Source of the DNA: Lysobacteraceae bacterium SCN 69-320
GTDB lineage: Bacteria > Pseudomonadota > Gammaproteobacteria > Xanthomonadales > Rhodanobacteraceae
Assembly (NCBI GenBank): GCA_001725155.1
Contig: MEFP01000006.1
Coordinates: forward strand, 248,001 to 312,000
Direction of reading: 5' to 3'
Length of the DNA stretch: 64,000 nucleotides
The notes under the pieces were generated by a model. It searched no databases. It was not told where the DNA came from and was given only the letters and a program-made list of their open reading frames with translations. Below are positions 25,214-34,736 of the stretch, piece after piece (the first letter of the stretch is position 1; the number at the start of each line of letters is the position of its first letter). Position numbers and translations under genes: made by a program.

Positions 25214-27271
25214 ATGATGGATGGCGTGGTCGTGTCGGCTGCGGGTTCGCTGCGGCTGGCCGTTCCGTTCCTGTTGCAGTCATGCCGGGTGGTGCTGTGC
25301 GGCGGTGCGGCGTCGTACCGTACGCGACGCGTGCTCGCCGTCTGCGCGAAGCCGTCGGCATCGGCTCGTCCTCGCCGCCGTGCGTGTGGCGAAGGTTCGG
25401 CAGTGATCGCAGGACTGCTGCTGTTTGCCGCCGTTGCCGCGCAGGCCGAGGAGATGCCGGAGACCCAGCTCGAGGAGCAGCGTGTCACCGCGTCGGCGCT
25501 GCCGATCACGCCGGCCGCGACGAGTCAGCACGTCACCATCCTGCGTCGCGCCGATCTGGATGCGCTGCGCGGCGAAAGCCTGCCCACCGTCCTCGCGCGC
25601 CAGGCCGGACTCGTCGTCGACCGCGGTCCGCGCAGCGGCGGCTACGGCGCGCTGTATCTGCGCGGCGCCGATCCCAGCCATGTCGTCGTGCTCGTCGATC
25701 ATGTGCGCCAGAACGATCCGCTGTCCTCGCGCGGCAGCGCGGTGGATCTGAATACGCTGTCCGTCGACGACATCGAGCGCATCGAGATCGTGCGCGGCAA
25801 CGCCAGCGTGGCCAACGCCGAGGCAATCGCGGGGCTGATCCATATCTTCACGCGGCGCGCCGAGCAGGGCGCCGCCGCCGGTGCCGGCCTCGGTGGGGAT
25901 GGCCTGCGCAGTGCGCACGCGGGCTGGGCTGGGCAGGGGCCGCGGCTCGGCGCGGCCTATCGCGAAGAAGGCGATGCAGGCGGCGGCCTCAGTCGTACGC
26001 GCGCGCTGAATGCAGGCTGGGACGCTCGCCTGGGCGCGGCGTTCGCGCTGCAGGCGGATGCGCGTCTGGCGGACAGCAGGAATCGCGCGTTCCCCGATGA
26101 CAGCGGCGGACCGCGCTATGCCGTGCGGCGCGTACTCGATACGCGCGAGAGCGAAAGCCGCCAGTTGTCACTGCGCGGCGAATACACCGCAAGGGCCGGC
26201 GTGCTGGAGCTGCAGGCGGCGACCCTGTCGCGCGACGGCGACGAGCGGACGCCGGGCGTGGCGCCGGGTTTGCGCGATCCGCAGGGTTTGCCGCCGATCA
26301 CGACGCAGGGCAATTACCGGCGCAACGAAGCGCTGGCGGCGTGGCGCGTGGGCCGGGGCGACGGCCTGCTGATGACGGCCGGCGCGCAGTATCAGCGTGA
26401 GAGTGGACACCTCGACAGTCTGATCGACTTCGGTGTGATGCAGCTGGCGGTACCTTTCTCGCTGCGGCGCGAAACCGCGGCGCTGTTTGCCGAAGCGCGC
26501 TGGCAGGCGGGTCCCTGGGCCCTGCAGGGTGGTCTGCGGCACGAGCGCTACGGCGGTGCTGCGGCCGCAGATGCTTCGGCGACGCATCCGTTGCTGTCGC
26601 TGCAGCACTCGCTCGCTGCGGGGCGCGGCAGTTGGGGCGCCTCGCTCGCGCGAGCCTCGAAATTGCCGAGCTTCTATGCGCTGGGTCAGCCGCTGGTCGG
26701 CAATCCGCAGCTCAAGCCCGAGACGGCGCAGCAGCGCGAGCTCTACTACGCCACCGCAGGTACGGCGGTCTGGTCGGGCCGCGTCAGCCTGTTCAGCGCG
26801 CGCTATCGCGATCTGGTCGACTTCGACGCCGGGCCGCCGCCGCGTCTGGTCAATCGAGACCGCATCGAGGCCGAGGGTCTGGAGTGGCGCGGCAGCCGGC
26901 GTTTCGCCAACGACTGGCAACTGCAGCTCGACGGCTGCTGGCTGCAGGTGCGCAATCCCGACGGCGGCGCGCCGCTGCGCTATCGCCCGAAAATCCAGGC
27001 CGGCGCGCAGCTCGGTATGCCGCTGGGCCCGCAGCGCGAGCTGTCGTTGCGACTGCAGCACCTCGGCCGCCGCTTCGATTCCACCATTCCGAGCGGTGAC
27101 GGCTGGCTCGCCGCGACGACGAATCTGGACCTGGCGCTGCGCCAGCAGTTCGGTGCGACGCAACTGCTGCTCGCGCTGGAGAACCTCGGCAACACGCGCC
27201 GCGACGAGACGCTGGGCACGCCGCAACCGGGGCGCCGCCTGCGCCTGATGCTGGACTGGAGGCTGCCATGA
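25214..27271 (+). CDS. TonB-dependent outer membrane receptor (BtuB-like)
   Basis: Up to 685 residues; the start is uncertain. The ATG at 25214 has a G-rich site upstream, but the signal-like hydrophobic stretch VIAGLLLFAAVAAQA lies at about residue 64, so GTG codons near 25330 or 25403 are alternatives. The plug domain includes QRVTASALPITPAATSQHVT, LYLRGADPSHVVVLVDHVR and IERIEIVRGNASV; a 22-strand barrel follows, ending in a strand-like LRLMLDWRLP. It should bring a scarce ligand across the outer membrane using TonB. First gene of a five-gene operon; the next gene overlaps it by four bases. Confidence 0.85.
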   Translation: MMDGVVVSAAGSLRLAVPFLLQSCRVVLCGGAASYRTRRVLAVCAKPSASARPRRRACGEGSAVIAGLLLFAAVAAQAEEMPETQLEEQRVTASALPITPAATSQHVTILRRADLDALRGESLPTVLARQAGLVVDRGPRSGGYGALYLRGADPSHVVVLVDHVRQNDPLSSRGSAVDLNTLSVDDIERIEIVRGNASVANAEAIAGLIHIFTRRAEQGAAAGAGLGGDGLRSAHAGWAGQGPRLGAAYREEGDAGGGLSRTRALNAGWDARLGAAFALQADARLADSRNRAFPDDSGGPRYAVRRVLDTRESESRQLSLRGEYTARAGVLELQAATLSRDGDERTPGVAPGLRDPQGLPPITTQGNYRRNEALAAWRVGRGDGLLMTAGAQYQRESGHLDSLIDFGVMQLAVPFSLRRETAALFAEARWQAGPWALQGGLRHERYGGAAAADASATHPLLSLQHSLAAGRGSWGASLARASKLPSFYALGQPLVGNPQLKPETAQQRELYYATAGTAVWSGRVSLFSARYRDLVDFDAGPPPRLVNRDRIEAEGLEWRGSRRFANDWQLQLDGCWLQVRNPDGGAPLRYRPKIQAGAQLGMPLGPQRELSLRLQHLGRRFDSTIPSGDGWLAATTNLDLALRQQFGATQLLLALENLGNTRRDETLGTPQPGRRLRLMLDWRLP

Positions 27272-27999
27272 CCACGACCTCTCCGGCGCGCGGGCGTCTG
27301 GCTGCGTGGCTGCGTCTGGGCGCCTTCGTCGCCGTGCTGCTGGCGGCCGTGCTGCTGCCGTTCGCCCTGTTCGGCGACGTACTGGATGCCGCTGCGCCGC
27401 AGTGGCTGCAGCGCGGCGATGCGCGTCTTGCGCTGGCCGCCGTCGGCGTGGCACTGCTGGTCGTCGACGTCGTGCTGCCGATTCCGAGCAGCGTGGTCTC
27501 GATAGGCCTGTGCCTGAGTCTGGGGCCATTCTGGGGCGGAGTCGCCGTCGCGCTGGGATGCCTGGCGGCGTTCGTGGCCGGCTACGGTCTCGGCCGGTTG
27601 TTGCCCGAGGCCAGACTGCGCGCCTGGATCGGTCCCGCGCTGTGGGATCGCGCGCGGTTGCAGATGCAGGAGCGAGCGCTCTGGTGGATCGTCGCCGCGC
27701 GGCCGCTGCCGGTACTTGCCGAGATCAGCGCGTTGCTGGCGGGAGCGTTCCGTCTGCGGCCTTGCGTCTGGGGCATTCCGGCCGTCGGCGCATCGCTGGC
27801 AGTCGGCGCGCTGTATGCGTTCAGCGCCTGGCTCGGCCAGCGCGAGCCGGGGCTCGCGGGCCTGCTCGCTGTCGTGCTGGTTCTGCCGGCGCTGCTCTGG
27901 TTCGTCCATCGCATCGTCCTGCGCCGTCTGCTGCGGCAACCCGCGGCGCAGATCCCCCCTTCGCCGCTGCGTCGAGGAGCAACGCATGAACAGGTCTGA
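27268..27999 (+). CDS. VTT-domain (DedA/TVP38-like) membrane protein
   Basis: 243 residues with about five or six hydrophobic segments. The central PIPSSVVSIGLCLSLGPFWGG and the following Gly-rich AFVAGYGLGRLLPEARLR correspond to the re-entrant loop of VTT/SNARE-associated proteins (TVP38/TMEM64, DedA), some of which move lipids between membrane leaflets. Its start overlaps the receptor stop (ATGA) and its 3' end overlaps the next gene by 14 bases, so it is translated as part of the operon. Substrate unknown. Confidence 0.7.
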   Translation: MTTTSPARGRLAAWLRLGAFVAVLLAAVLLPFALFGDVLDAAAPQWLQRGDARLALAAVGVALLVVDVVLPIPSSVVSIGLCLSLGPFWGGVAVALGCLAAFVAGYGLGRLLPEARLRAWIGPALWDRARLQMQERALWWIVAARPLPVLAEISALLAGAFRLRPCVWGIPAVGASLAVGALYAFSAWLGQREPGLAGLLAVVLVLPALLWFVHRIVLRRLLRQPAAQIPPSPLRRGATHEQV

Positions 28000-29014
28000 T
28001 GCAGGCCGTGACCGGTCTTCCTCCCGTGTTGCCTGGGCCGGAGCAGGGCAGCTGTTCCGGTTGCTGCTGCTGTCGCTGCTGTTCGCCGGCGCTGCCGCGC
28101 AGGCCGCGCGTCCGCCGGCGCAGACGCCGGCGCAGCGGCATATCTATTACACCGGTGGCGTGCACAACGATCTCGGCTGCCTGCCGCCGACGCGCTGCGT
28201 CTATCCGCGCAAGCCCGGCGAACCCGGCGATCCGCTGTATCCGGAGCAATGGGTCAGCACCTGGACCATGTATCGTGTGTTCGCCCGCTATGACGCATTT
28301 CCGCCGCCGTATGCGTCGCCGCCGGCCGGACTGACGCCGGCCGACTACCAGGTCAGCTACGGCGCGAGCTACTACGACGCGAATTATGTGCCGAAGGACC
28401 GCGACGGTTCGGGCGCCATGATGGAGTATTACGACCGCTACTGCCTGCCGATCTTTCCGGCCGCCAACGATTTCAGCTGCGCGTTCGTCTCGCTGGGCAA
28501 CAAGGCGTATTTCCTGCGCTATGCGGATCGTCCCAGGGACACGCCGCAGTGCTGCCGCTTCTCGCCGCAGAATCATCCGCCGCGGCGTGACTTCATCAAG
28601 CATCTGCCGTACGACGCGCAGCGCAGCACGCACCTGGGCGGCCTGGTGCAGGCCTATGCACGCGAGGTCGGGCCGCAGAAGATCCTGTTCGGCTATGCAT
28701 TCTGGAAAGACGAGACGTCGGACGATCCGGCTGACCCAACCGCGCCGAAGTACCGTCATCCGCAGTCGTTCTTCTTTTCGGGCTCGCCGACGGATCCGCC
28801 GAATGCCCCCGTCGTCAGCCAGAACTACACCAGCTTCCGCGCGCAGCGGCCCGATCCGGCGCATACCTGGGACCAGGTCGCCGAGCTGTGTCCGGCGGAA
28901 CCGCAATGGTGCTGTCTGTTCCCCGACGACTGTCCGGCCGACACCGACGCAGCGCCGCAGGGCGTGCCGGAGCCGGCGAGCTGGTCGACCATGAATCCGG
29001 AAGTCCGGCGCTGA
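27986..29014 (+). CDS. Secreted Cys-rich protein of unknown function
   Basis: 342 residues from the ATG at 27986. A signal peptide (hydrophobic LLLLSLLFAGAAAQA) is preceded by a Ser/Arg n-region. The mature protein has about ten Cys (LGCLPPTRC, YYDRYC, FSCAF, QCCRF, ELC, QWCC, DDC) and is rich in Tyr, Pro and Asp, as expected of a disulfide-bonded periplasmic or secreted protein. I recognise no family. Position between the VTT gene and the VioB-like pair suggests the product acts with them. Confidence 0.65.
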   Translation: MNRSDAGRDRSSSRVAWAGAGQLFRLLLLSLLFAGAAAQAARPPAQTPAQRHIYYTGGVHNDLGCLPPTRCVYPRKPGEPGDPLYPEQWVSTWTMYRVFARYDAFPPPYASPPAGLTPADYQVSYGASYYDANYVPKDRDGSGAMMEYYDRYCLPIFPAANDFSCAFVSLGNKAYFLRYADRPRDTPQCCRFSPQNHPPRRDFIKHLPYDAQRSTHLGGLVQAYAREVGPQKILFGYAFWKDETSDDPADPTAPKYRHPQSFFFSGSPTDPPNAPVVSQNYTSFRAQRPDPAHTWDQVAELCPAEPQWCCLFPDDCPADTDAAPQGVPEPASWSTMNPEVRR

Positions 29015-29062
29015 GCGGGCCCCGCTCTTCCGCTGCGCCGTACCTGGCATAGGAGTCCTGCA

Positions 29063-31009
29063 ATGAGCTATCTCGATGCGCCACGACTGCATTTCACCGG
29101 CTGGTTCCAGGCCGATGTCTCGACCATCAACAACGATGTGCGCTTTTTCCAGAATGCGTCTTTTGTTCCGGAATACCAGCAGCTCGACCAGAACGGCAGC
29201 TGGAACCCCGAAGGCACCGGCATATTCCGCCTGCTCGACTGCAAGGTGACCGGCGGCGCGCTTGCCGGACGCAGTTTCGTCGACCCGAGCCAGGATCCGG
29301 TCATCGGCCTGCTGGTCGAAAATGCCGACCGGCGCGCGCCGGGCAAGCTCGTGGACCTGGATCCGCAGCAGCAGATGGTGTCGGAGATCTGGGGCCTGCA
29401 GGTGCGTCTGCTCGATGCGGAGCGGCGCGAACTGCTGCGCGGCGAGTATCGTCCCGGACCGTTCTGCAATCTCTGGCGGCGCCAGCAGACCGGCGTCGCG
29501 CGCGACCAGCAGCTGGCGGCGAACTACCAGTCGGTGCTCCAGGACACGGCCTGGGCCGACGAACTCGACTCGCCGCTGCTGCGCGCGCTGCGCGAGGCCA
29601 GCGACGACGGCTGCCTATCGATCGCGTTCAACGTCTACGGCTACGGCCGCGATGCGACGATTCCGCGCTACACCATGGGCCACGTCGTCGGCAGCATAGG
29701 GCCGTACCGCCGCGGCGAGCCGCGGCATTTCGTGGCCGGGCGCCAGATGACGGCCGATACCACCGCGTCGCTGATGGTGCCCGCCGGCGGCCTCTACAAC
29801 CTGCAAGGCCGCTTCAGCGCGCGGACCGGGCAGCTCACTCTCGACTTCGGCAACACGTTCCCGATCCAGGACGCCAATAGCGGTCTGCTGGACATGGGCC
29901 AGGTGCTCGTCGGCGTGTTGCGCGGCAATCCGCAGGCGGTGCTGGCCACGGTGGATGCGTCCCGGGTCGGGCTTGTCGGCGAAGTGCCGTACCGCGACCC
30001 GGACTGGTATACGCAGACCGCCGGCGTGCAGGATTTCGATCTGCACGAGCGACCGGACATCGCCGCGCTGCTGCAGGACAATCCGCTCGCGCTGCTGTCG
30101 CCGCTGCCGGATTCCAGCGCCTACAAGGTGCTGCTGCAGGAGTCCGTCGACGGCCTCTACCTGCGCGCCGACCAGTTCGTGTTCCGCCTCGAGCCGGGCG
30201 AGCAGGCGACTGTGGAGCTGCATGCGACACGCTTCGGCCAGCCGCTGGCCGGGGCCGGCGTCGGTCTCGTGCCGACCGCGGGACTCATGGGCGGTTCGGG
30301 CGGCGGTGCGACGATCTCGCCGCCGACGCGACCGGCAGCGGCGATTCCCGACATCGGCACGCCGGCGGGCGTGTTCACGTTTCCGTCGAGCGGCTCCACC
30401 GATGCCGCCGGTCGTCTCGACGTGCCGATCGCTTTGTCGGCGCAGGGGCCCGGGCGGCCGCGCGGCTATATCGCCGGGCAGCTCTACGGTGTGGCTTACC
30501 GGCTGGATCGCCTGCCGCCCGGCTATCTGTTCAATCCGCTGAACTACGTCAGCGTGCTCGCGTTCGACGCGAAGGCCGTGCCCGCCGCGCCGACCTGGTA
30601 CGACGACATCCAGCCGCTGTTTGCCCAGTACGGCAATCTGTATCCGATCATGGGGCGCTACGTGGTCGACCTCAACGACTACGCCGCGGTCTGCACGCGC
30701 GTCAAGGCGCTGCAGCTTGCGTTCTCGCTGCCGCGCAGCGACCCGAATCACATGCCGGTCACGCGCGATCTCGGCGCGGGCGATCGCGACACGATTCTCG
30801 CCTGGCTGTCGACGCCGGGCGCGGACGGCCTGCCGCGGCTCGGCCGTCCTTCGCTGCCGGTCGGTCCCGCCGCGGCGACCGGAACCGCCGCCGCGTCGCC
30901 ACCGCCGGATCTGGGCCTGCTGCCCGAACAGGGAGGCGGCAAGACCGCTTTCGTCCTGCAGTACGAACAGCGCCGCCGCAGCGCCGCGGAATCAGGAGAC
31001 GCGTCATGA
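29063..31009 (+). CDS. VioB N-terminal-half-like protein
   Basis: 648 residues without a signal peptide. The opening MSYLDAPRLHFTGWFQADVS resembles the start of VioB and RebD-type iminophenylpyruvate dimer synthases (there MSILDxPRIHFRG...), and the length fits the N-terminal, non-ferritin part of those ~1000-residue enzymes. The matching ferritin-like half is encoded by the next gene, which overlaps this stop by four bases (ATGA). VioB couples two oxidised tryptophan units in violacein synthesis. No VioA-like amino acid oxidase is visible, so the substrate is unknown. The homology is my reading and should be tested by profile search. Confidence 0.55.
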   Translation: MSYLDAPRLHFTGWFQADVSTINNDVRFFQNASFVPEYQQLDQNGSWNPEGTGIFRLLDCKVTGGALAGRSFVDPSQDPVIGLLVENADRRAPGKLVDLDPQQQMVSEIWGLQVRLLDAERRELLRGEYRPGPFCNLWRRQQTGVARDQQLAANYQSVLQDTAWADELDSPLLRALREASDDGCLSIAFNVYGYGRDATIPRYTMGHVVGSIGPYRRGEPRHFVAGRQMTADTTASLMVPAGGLYNLQGRFSARTGQLTLDFGNTFPIQDANSGLLDMGQVLVGVLRGNPQAVLATVDASRVGLVGEVPYRDPDWYTQTAGVQDFDLHERPDIAALLQDNPLALLSPLPDSSAYKVLLQESVDGLYLRADQFVFRLEPGEQATVELHATRFGQPLAGAGVGLVPTAGLMGGSGGGATISPPTRPAAAIPDIGTPAGVFTFPSSGSTDAAGRLDVPIALSAQGPGRPRGYIAGQLYGVAYRLDRLPPGYLFNPLNYVSVLAFDAKAVPAAPTWYDDIQPLFAQYGNLYPIMGRYVVDLNDYAAVCTRVKALQLAFSLPRSDPNHMPVTRDLGAGDRDTILAWLSTPGADGLPRLGRPSLPVGPAAATGTAAASPPPDLGLLPEQGGGKTAFVLQYEQRRRSAAESGDAS

Positions 31010-32079
31010 TCCGGCTGCAAGCGTCCGTCATCGAGGGCATACGTGCGGCCGACACGCCGGCCAAGCTGCATCGCTACCTGCAGAACGCGATCGAACTGGA
31101 GCACAGCACGATTCCGCCGTACCTGACCGCGCTGCTGTCGCTGCGGCCGGGACGCAACCGGCGCATCGGCGAGCTGCTTCGCCGCATCATCGTGCAGGAA
31201 ATGCTGCACATGTGCATCGCAGCGAACATCCTCATCGCGATCGGCGGCAAGCCCGCGATCAATACGCCGGGTTTCGTGCCGACCTATCCGGGCCCCCTGC
31301 CGATGCAGATCGGCAACGGCCTCGTCGTGGGCATCGAGGCGTTTTCGATGCCGCTGCTCAAGAACGTGTTCATGGCCATCGAGCAGCCCGAGGACGAGGT
31401 GCCGGTGCACGTGCTCAAGGCGGCCCGGGAAGCCGAGCCCGAGTACGCGACCATCGGCCAGTTCTACGACGCCATCCAGGCGCAGATCCGCGCGCTCGGG
31501 GCGACCATCTTCGTCACGCCGACGGCGCCGCCGCAGGTGGTTGCGCCGCACTGGTTCGCGCCGGACAAGCTGTTCGTCATCACCGATCCCGATTCCGCCT
31601 GCCGCGCCATCGACATCATCAAGATCGAAGGTGAGGGCACCTCGACATCGCCGTTTCAGTCGCCGCACGATCCGGCGCATTTCTATCAGTTCGGCGCAAT
31701 CGTGAACGGGCGGGAGGTCATCACCATGCCCGGCGAGCCGGGCAAGCCGCCGAGCTACGCCTATGCGGGCGCGCCCATTCCGTTCGACCCCGACGGCGTG
31801 TGGCCGCTGCGCGCGAACTGCAGGATCGCCGACTTCAAGCGCGGCACCGACGCACGCACGCGCATCGAACAGTTTGCCTACAACTACTCCGCGCTGCTCA
31901 ATGCGCTGCACCTGGCCTTCAACGGCGAGTCCGACCGGTTCGATGCGGCGATAGGGCTGATGTACGACTTGCGCGTGCTTGCCGTCGCGCTGATGCAGAC
32001 CGTGGCCGATCCGCAGACCGGCGAGACGGTGGGGCCGAGCTACGAGCTCGTGCATACCCAGGGCGGCATGCAGAGCTGA
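31006..32079 (+). CDS. Ferritin-like domain protein (VioB C-terminal-half-like)
   Basis: 357 residues. The first helices carry the VioB/RebD ferritin-like signature (PF12902 type): LQNAIELEHSTIPPYLTALLSL with an ExxH pair, then IIVQEMLHMCIAANILIAIGG with a second ExxH. These are likely iron ligands. A second half contains SPFQSPHDPAHFYQF and ends SYELVHTQGGMQS. In VioB the ferritin-like part is fused to an N-terminal domain; here that domain is a separate overlapping gene upstream. The pair could form a two-subunit oxidative coupling enzyme. No partner oxidase is visible. Confidence 0.72.
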   Translation: MIRLQASVIEGIRAADTPAKLHRYLQNAIELEHSTIPPYLTALLSLRPGRNRRIGELLRRIIVQEMLHMCIAANILIAIGGKPAINTPGFVPTYPGPLPMQIGNGLVVGIEAFSMPLLKNVFMAIEQPEDEVPVHVLKAAREAEPEYATIGQFYDAIQAQIRALGATIFVTPTAPPQVVAPHWFAPDKLFVITDPDSACRAIDIIKIEGEGTSTSPFQSPHDPAHFYQFGAIVNGREVITMPGEPGKPPSYAYAGAPIPFDPDGVWPLRANCRIADFKRGTDARTRIEQFAYNYSALLNALHLAFNGESDRFDAAIGLMYDLRVLAVALMQTVADPQTGETVGPSYELVHTQGGMQS

Positions 32080-32158
32080 GCGCCGCCTGCCGGATCACGC
32101 CCGGGGCGTCGACGGCATATCCGTCCGCGCGTCCCGGGCGGCCAGACGAACGCGCCGC

Positions 32159-32656
32159 TCAGGCGTCGCGATTGTGCGCACGCATCGTGCGCTGCTTCTC
32201 GCGGTTCCAGTCGCGTTCCTTCTCGGTCGCGCGCTTGTCGTGTTCCTGCTTGCCGCGGGCCAGGCCGATCTCGACCTTGACGCGGTTGTTCTTCCAGTAC
32301 AGCGCGGTCGGAATCAGGGTATAGCCCTTGCGCTCGACGGCGCCGATGAGCTTGTCGATCTCTTCGCGGTGCAGCAGCAGCTTGCGCGTGCGGCGGTCGT
32401 CGGCGACGACGTGGGTCGAGGCCTGGATCAGCGGCGTGATCTGCGCGCCGAACAGGTAGAGCTCGCCGGCCTTGATCAAGGCATAGGCGTCGCCGAAGTT
32501 GACCCGGCCGGCGCGCAGGCTCTTGACCTCCCAGCCCTGCAGCGCGAGGCCGGCCTCGTAGCGGTCGTCGATGTGGTAGTCGTAGCGGGCGCGCTTGTTC
32601 AGCGCGATCGTGCTGCCGCCGTCCTTGCTGTTCTTCTTGTCCTTGGGCTTGGCCAT
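32159..32656 (-). CDS. smpB: SsrA-binding protein SmpB
   Basis: 165 residues from the ATG at 32656 (MAKPKDKKN). Conserved features: [39 protein letters not shown], the beta-barrel [20 protein letters not shown] and the basic C-terminal tail ([16 protein letters not shown]) that enters the ribosomal mRNA channel. It binds tmRNA and is essential for trans-translation. ssrA itself lies 7.4 kb away on the same strand. It is divergent from ratA, the usual arrangement in gammaproteobacteria. Confidence 0.97.
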   Translation of the reverse strand: MAKPKDKKNSKDGGSTIALNKRARYDYHIDDRYEAGLALQGWEVKSLRAGRVNFGDAYALIKAGELYLFGAQITPLIQASTHVVADDRRTRKLLLHREEIDKLIGAVERKGYTLIPTALYWKNNRVKVEIGLARGKQEHDKRATEKERDWNREKQRTMRAHNRDA

Positions 32657-32836
32657 CTTCGGTAGAATCCGCCGCGCGCTTGCATCCAAGCGCAGTAATG
32701 TTGATAGGTCACGGTCCTCGACATGCGCCCCGGCGAATGCCGCTTCAAGCCCGGGCTCGGGCGGATCGTGCCGGTATCCGTCGCGATCGCGGCGCGGACC
32801 GGACCCGTTCTCCGCCGGTTTTTCGAGACTGCCGAA

Positions 32837-33268
32837 TTGATCCAGATCCGTCGCAGCGCCCTGGTGCGCTACAGCCCGGGCCAGATGTTCGATCTGGTCA
32901 ACGACGTGGAAGCATACCCCAGGCGTTTCACCTGGTGCGCCGCCGCCGACATCCTGGACCAGGACGAGACCGCGATGACCGCGCGGCTGGAAGTGCGCAT
33001 CGCCGGCATGACCCAGCGCTTCACGACGCGCAATACCCTGCAGCCGCCCGGGCGGATCGACCTGGCGCTCGTCGACGGTCCGTTCCGGGCGCTCAGCGGC
33101 AGCTGGCAGTTCACGCCGCTGGGCGAGGAGGGCTGCAAGATCGCGCTGGCGATGGATTTCGAATACTCCGGCGCGTTGCTCGGGCCGGCCCTGCGCATGG
33201 GTTTCCAGGGATTGGCCGATCGCATGGTCGACGAATTCGTCCGCGTGGCTTACCGCGTCTATGGCTGA
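32837..33268 (+). CDS. ratA: RatA/COQ10-like START-domain protein
   Basis: 143 residues from a TTG at 32837, chosen because family members begin at the strand [20 protein letters not shown]; a longer frame from the ATG at 32723 adds 38 residues unlike the family. The START/polyketide-cyclase fold is evident ([41 protein letters not shown]). Members bind ubiquinone (COQ10) or, as RatA, have been reported to block 70S ribosome formation. The smpB-ratA-rnfH order is standard. It overlaps rnfH by eight bases. Confidence 0.85.
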   Translation: MIQIRRSALVRYSPGQMFDLVNDVEAYPRRFTWCAAADILDQDETAMTARLEVRIAGMTQRFTTRNTLQPPGRIDLALVDGPFRALSGSWQFTPLGEEGCKIALAMDFEYSGALLGPALRMGFQGLADRMVDEFVRVAYRVYG

Positions 33269-33566
33269 GACCCTGCGGATCGAAGTCGCCTACGTTGCGC
33301 CGGGACAGCCGTTCCTGCAGGCGCTGCAGCTGCCGGCCGGCGCCTGCGTCGCCGACGCGCTCCAAGCGTCGGCGCTGCGGCTGCATTTCCCGGAACTGGA
33401 CCTGGCCGTCAGCCGCGTCGGCATCTTCAGCCGGCCGGCCACCCCGGCGACGCCGCTGCGCGATGGCGACCGGGTCGAGGTCTACCGGCCGCTGCTCGTG
33501 AATCCGAAAGAGGTCAGGCGCCGGCGCGCGCAGCAGGCCGGCAAGCCCGGAACCGGCGGCGCTTAG
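33261..33566 (+). CDS. rnfH: RnfH-family ubiquitin-like small protein
   Basis: 101 residues, full length for UPF0125/RnfH. Beta-grasp fold starting [14 protein letters not shown] and ending [23 protein letters not shown], the family signature. It overlaps ratA at the 5' end and the convergent bamE by four bases at the 3' end. Its precise role is unknown; it is almost always next to ratA. Confidence 0.9.
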   Translation: MAETLRIEVAYVAPGQPFLQALQLPAGACVADALQASALRLHFPELDLAVSRVGIFSRPATPATPLRDGDRVEVYRPLLVNPKEVRRRRAQQAGKPGTGGA

Positions 33567-33976
33567 CCGCGGCCGCCCTTCTTCTTGTCGTCGGGGCGCT
33601 TTTCGTCGGGGAATTCGACGCGGTATTTCTTCGCGTCCTTGATGAGCTGGGCCGGATCTTCGGGGAAATAGTCGCCTTCTATCTTGGCCAGCGCATCGTT
33701 CTCGAAGGTCAGGCTCAGGTTCTTGGTCTTGACCTTGCCGCCGCGGCGCTGGATCGACGAGACGTAGTCCCAGCGGTTGCTTTCGAACGGACTCGTGACC
33801 GACGGCGTACCCAGCAGCAGGGTGACCTGTCGCTTGCTCATGCCGGGCTTGAGCTGATCGACGGTGGTCTTGGAAAGCAGGCTGCCCTGCTGCACGTCCG
33901 GCCTGTAGATCACGCCGCAGCCGCTGAGGGCGACGGTCAGGCCCAGCACGCACAGGGAACGGGTCAAACACTTCAT
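33563..33976 (-). CDS. bamE: Outer membrane assembly lipoprotein BamE
   Basis: 137 residues from the ATG at 33976. Signal peptide with lipobox LSGC (VLGLTVALSGC), then PDVQQGSLLSKTTVDQLKPGMSKRQVTLLLGTP, the conserved BamE core, and FESNRWDYVSS. The C-terminal tail is unusually basic ([12 protein letters not shown]). It stabilises the BamA-BamD complex that folds outer membrane proteins. It is divergent from fur, as in many gammaproteobacteria. bamB of the same complex is at 62390-63559. Confidence 0.95.
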   Translation of the reverse strand: MKCLTRSLCVLGLTVALSGCGVIYRPDVQQGSLLSKTTVDQLKPGMSKRQVTLLLGTPSVTSPFESNRWDYVSSIQRRGGKVKTKNLSLTFENDALAKIEGDYFPEDPAQLIKDAKKYRVEFPDEKRPDDKKKGGRG

Positions 33977-34304
33977 CGCGACGGTCCGGTCAGTCAGCAA
34001 GGGGCCGGATGATACACTAGCGTCGTTAAACGTCCGGAATCCCCCGGGGCCGCAGTGCTCCGGCCCCGATTGCGGCCGTTTGGCGTACGGACCTTGATTG
34101 GCAAGGACTCCGCTTCCGGCCACCGCGACTCGGGCAGCCGTCAACGTGAATCACCCCGAAACGGGGCGGAGCCGGAGTCCGGCCGCGATGCGGTGGGGTC
34201 TCCCGGCTGCGCCGCAGCGTAGCGGGACTCCGATCCGGCCGCCGCGCGGTCGAAATCCGACCCCGCCGCGCCGGCACCGGCCCGCGCACCACAGGAGAAA
34301 CACC
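33977..34304. other. Divergent bamE/fur intergenic region
   Basis: 328 bases with the promoters of bamE and fur. An AT-rich GATGATACACTAGCG segment at about 34010 is a likely bamE promoter element, and AGGAGAAA at 34293-34300 is the fur ribosome-binding site. I did not see a clear Fur box. Confidence 0.4.
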
Positions 34305-34712
34305 ATGGAGTCGCAGGATCTGCGCAAAGTCGGCCTCAAGGTCACCCACCCGCGCGTGCGCATACTCGGCATTCTCGAGGATTCCGACGGCCGGCACCTG
34401 ACCGCCGAGGACATCTACCGCGAACTGCTCGCCCACGAGGACGACATCGGCCTGGCCACGGTCTATCGCGTGCTGACCCAGTTCGAAGCCGCCGGCCTCG
34501 TGCTCAAGCACAACTTCGAGGGCGGCCAGGCCGTCTACGAACTCGATCGCGGCAAGCACCACGACCACATGGTCGACCTGGAAACCGGCAAGGTCATCGA
34601 GTTCACGAGCGAGGAAATCGAGCGCCTGCAGAGAGAGATCGCCGAGCGGCACGGTTACGTGATCGAAGAGCACAGCCTCGTGCTGTACGTGCGGCCCAAG
34701 CGCAAGCGCTGA
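34305..34712 (+). CDS. fur: Ferric uptake regulator Fur
   Basis: 135 residues from the ATG at 34305 with AGGAGAAA upstream. N-terminal winged helix (GLKVTHPRVRILGILEDS, then TAEDIYRELLAHEDDIGLATVYRVL), and the metal-binding KHHDHMVDLETGKVIEF with the HHDH motif. The usual C-terminal Cys pair is absent, as in several Fur proteins that use His/Glu sites. It represses iron-uptake genes when loaded with Fe(II); two TonB receptors in the window are possible targets, though no Fur box was recognised before them. Confidence 0.96.
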   Translation: MESQDLRKVGLKVTHPRVRILGILEDSDGRHLTAEDIYRELLAHEDDIGLATVYRVLTQFEAAGLVLKHNFEGGQAVYELDRGKHHDHMVDLETGKVIEFTSEEIERLQREIAERHGYVIEEHSLVLYVRPKRKR

Positions 34713-34736
34713 GCGAGGGCAGGGGGAGACAGTTCG

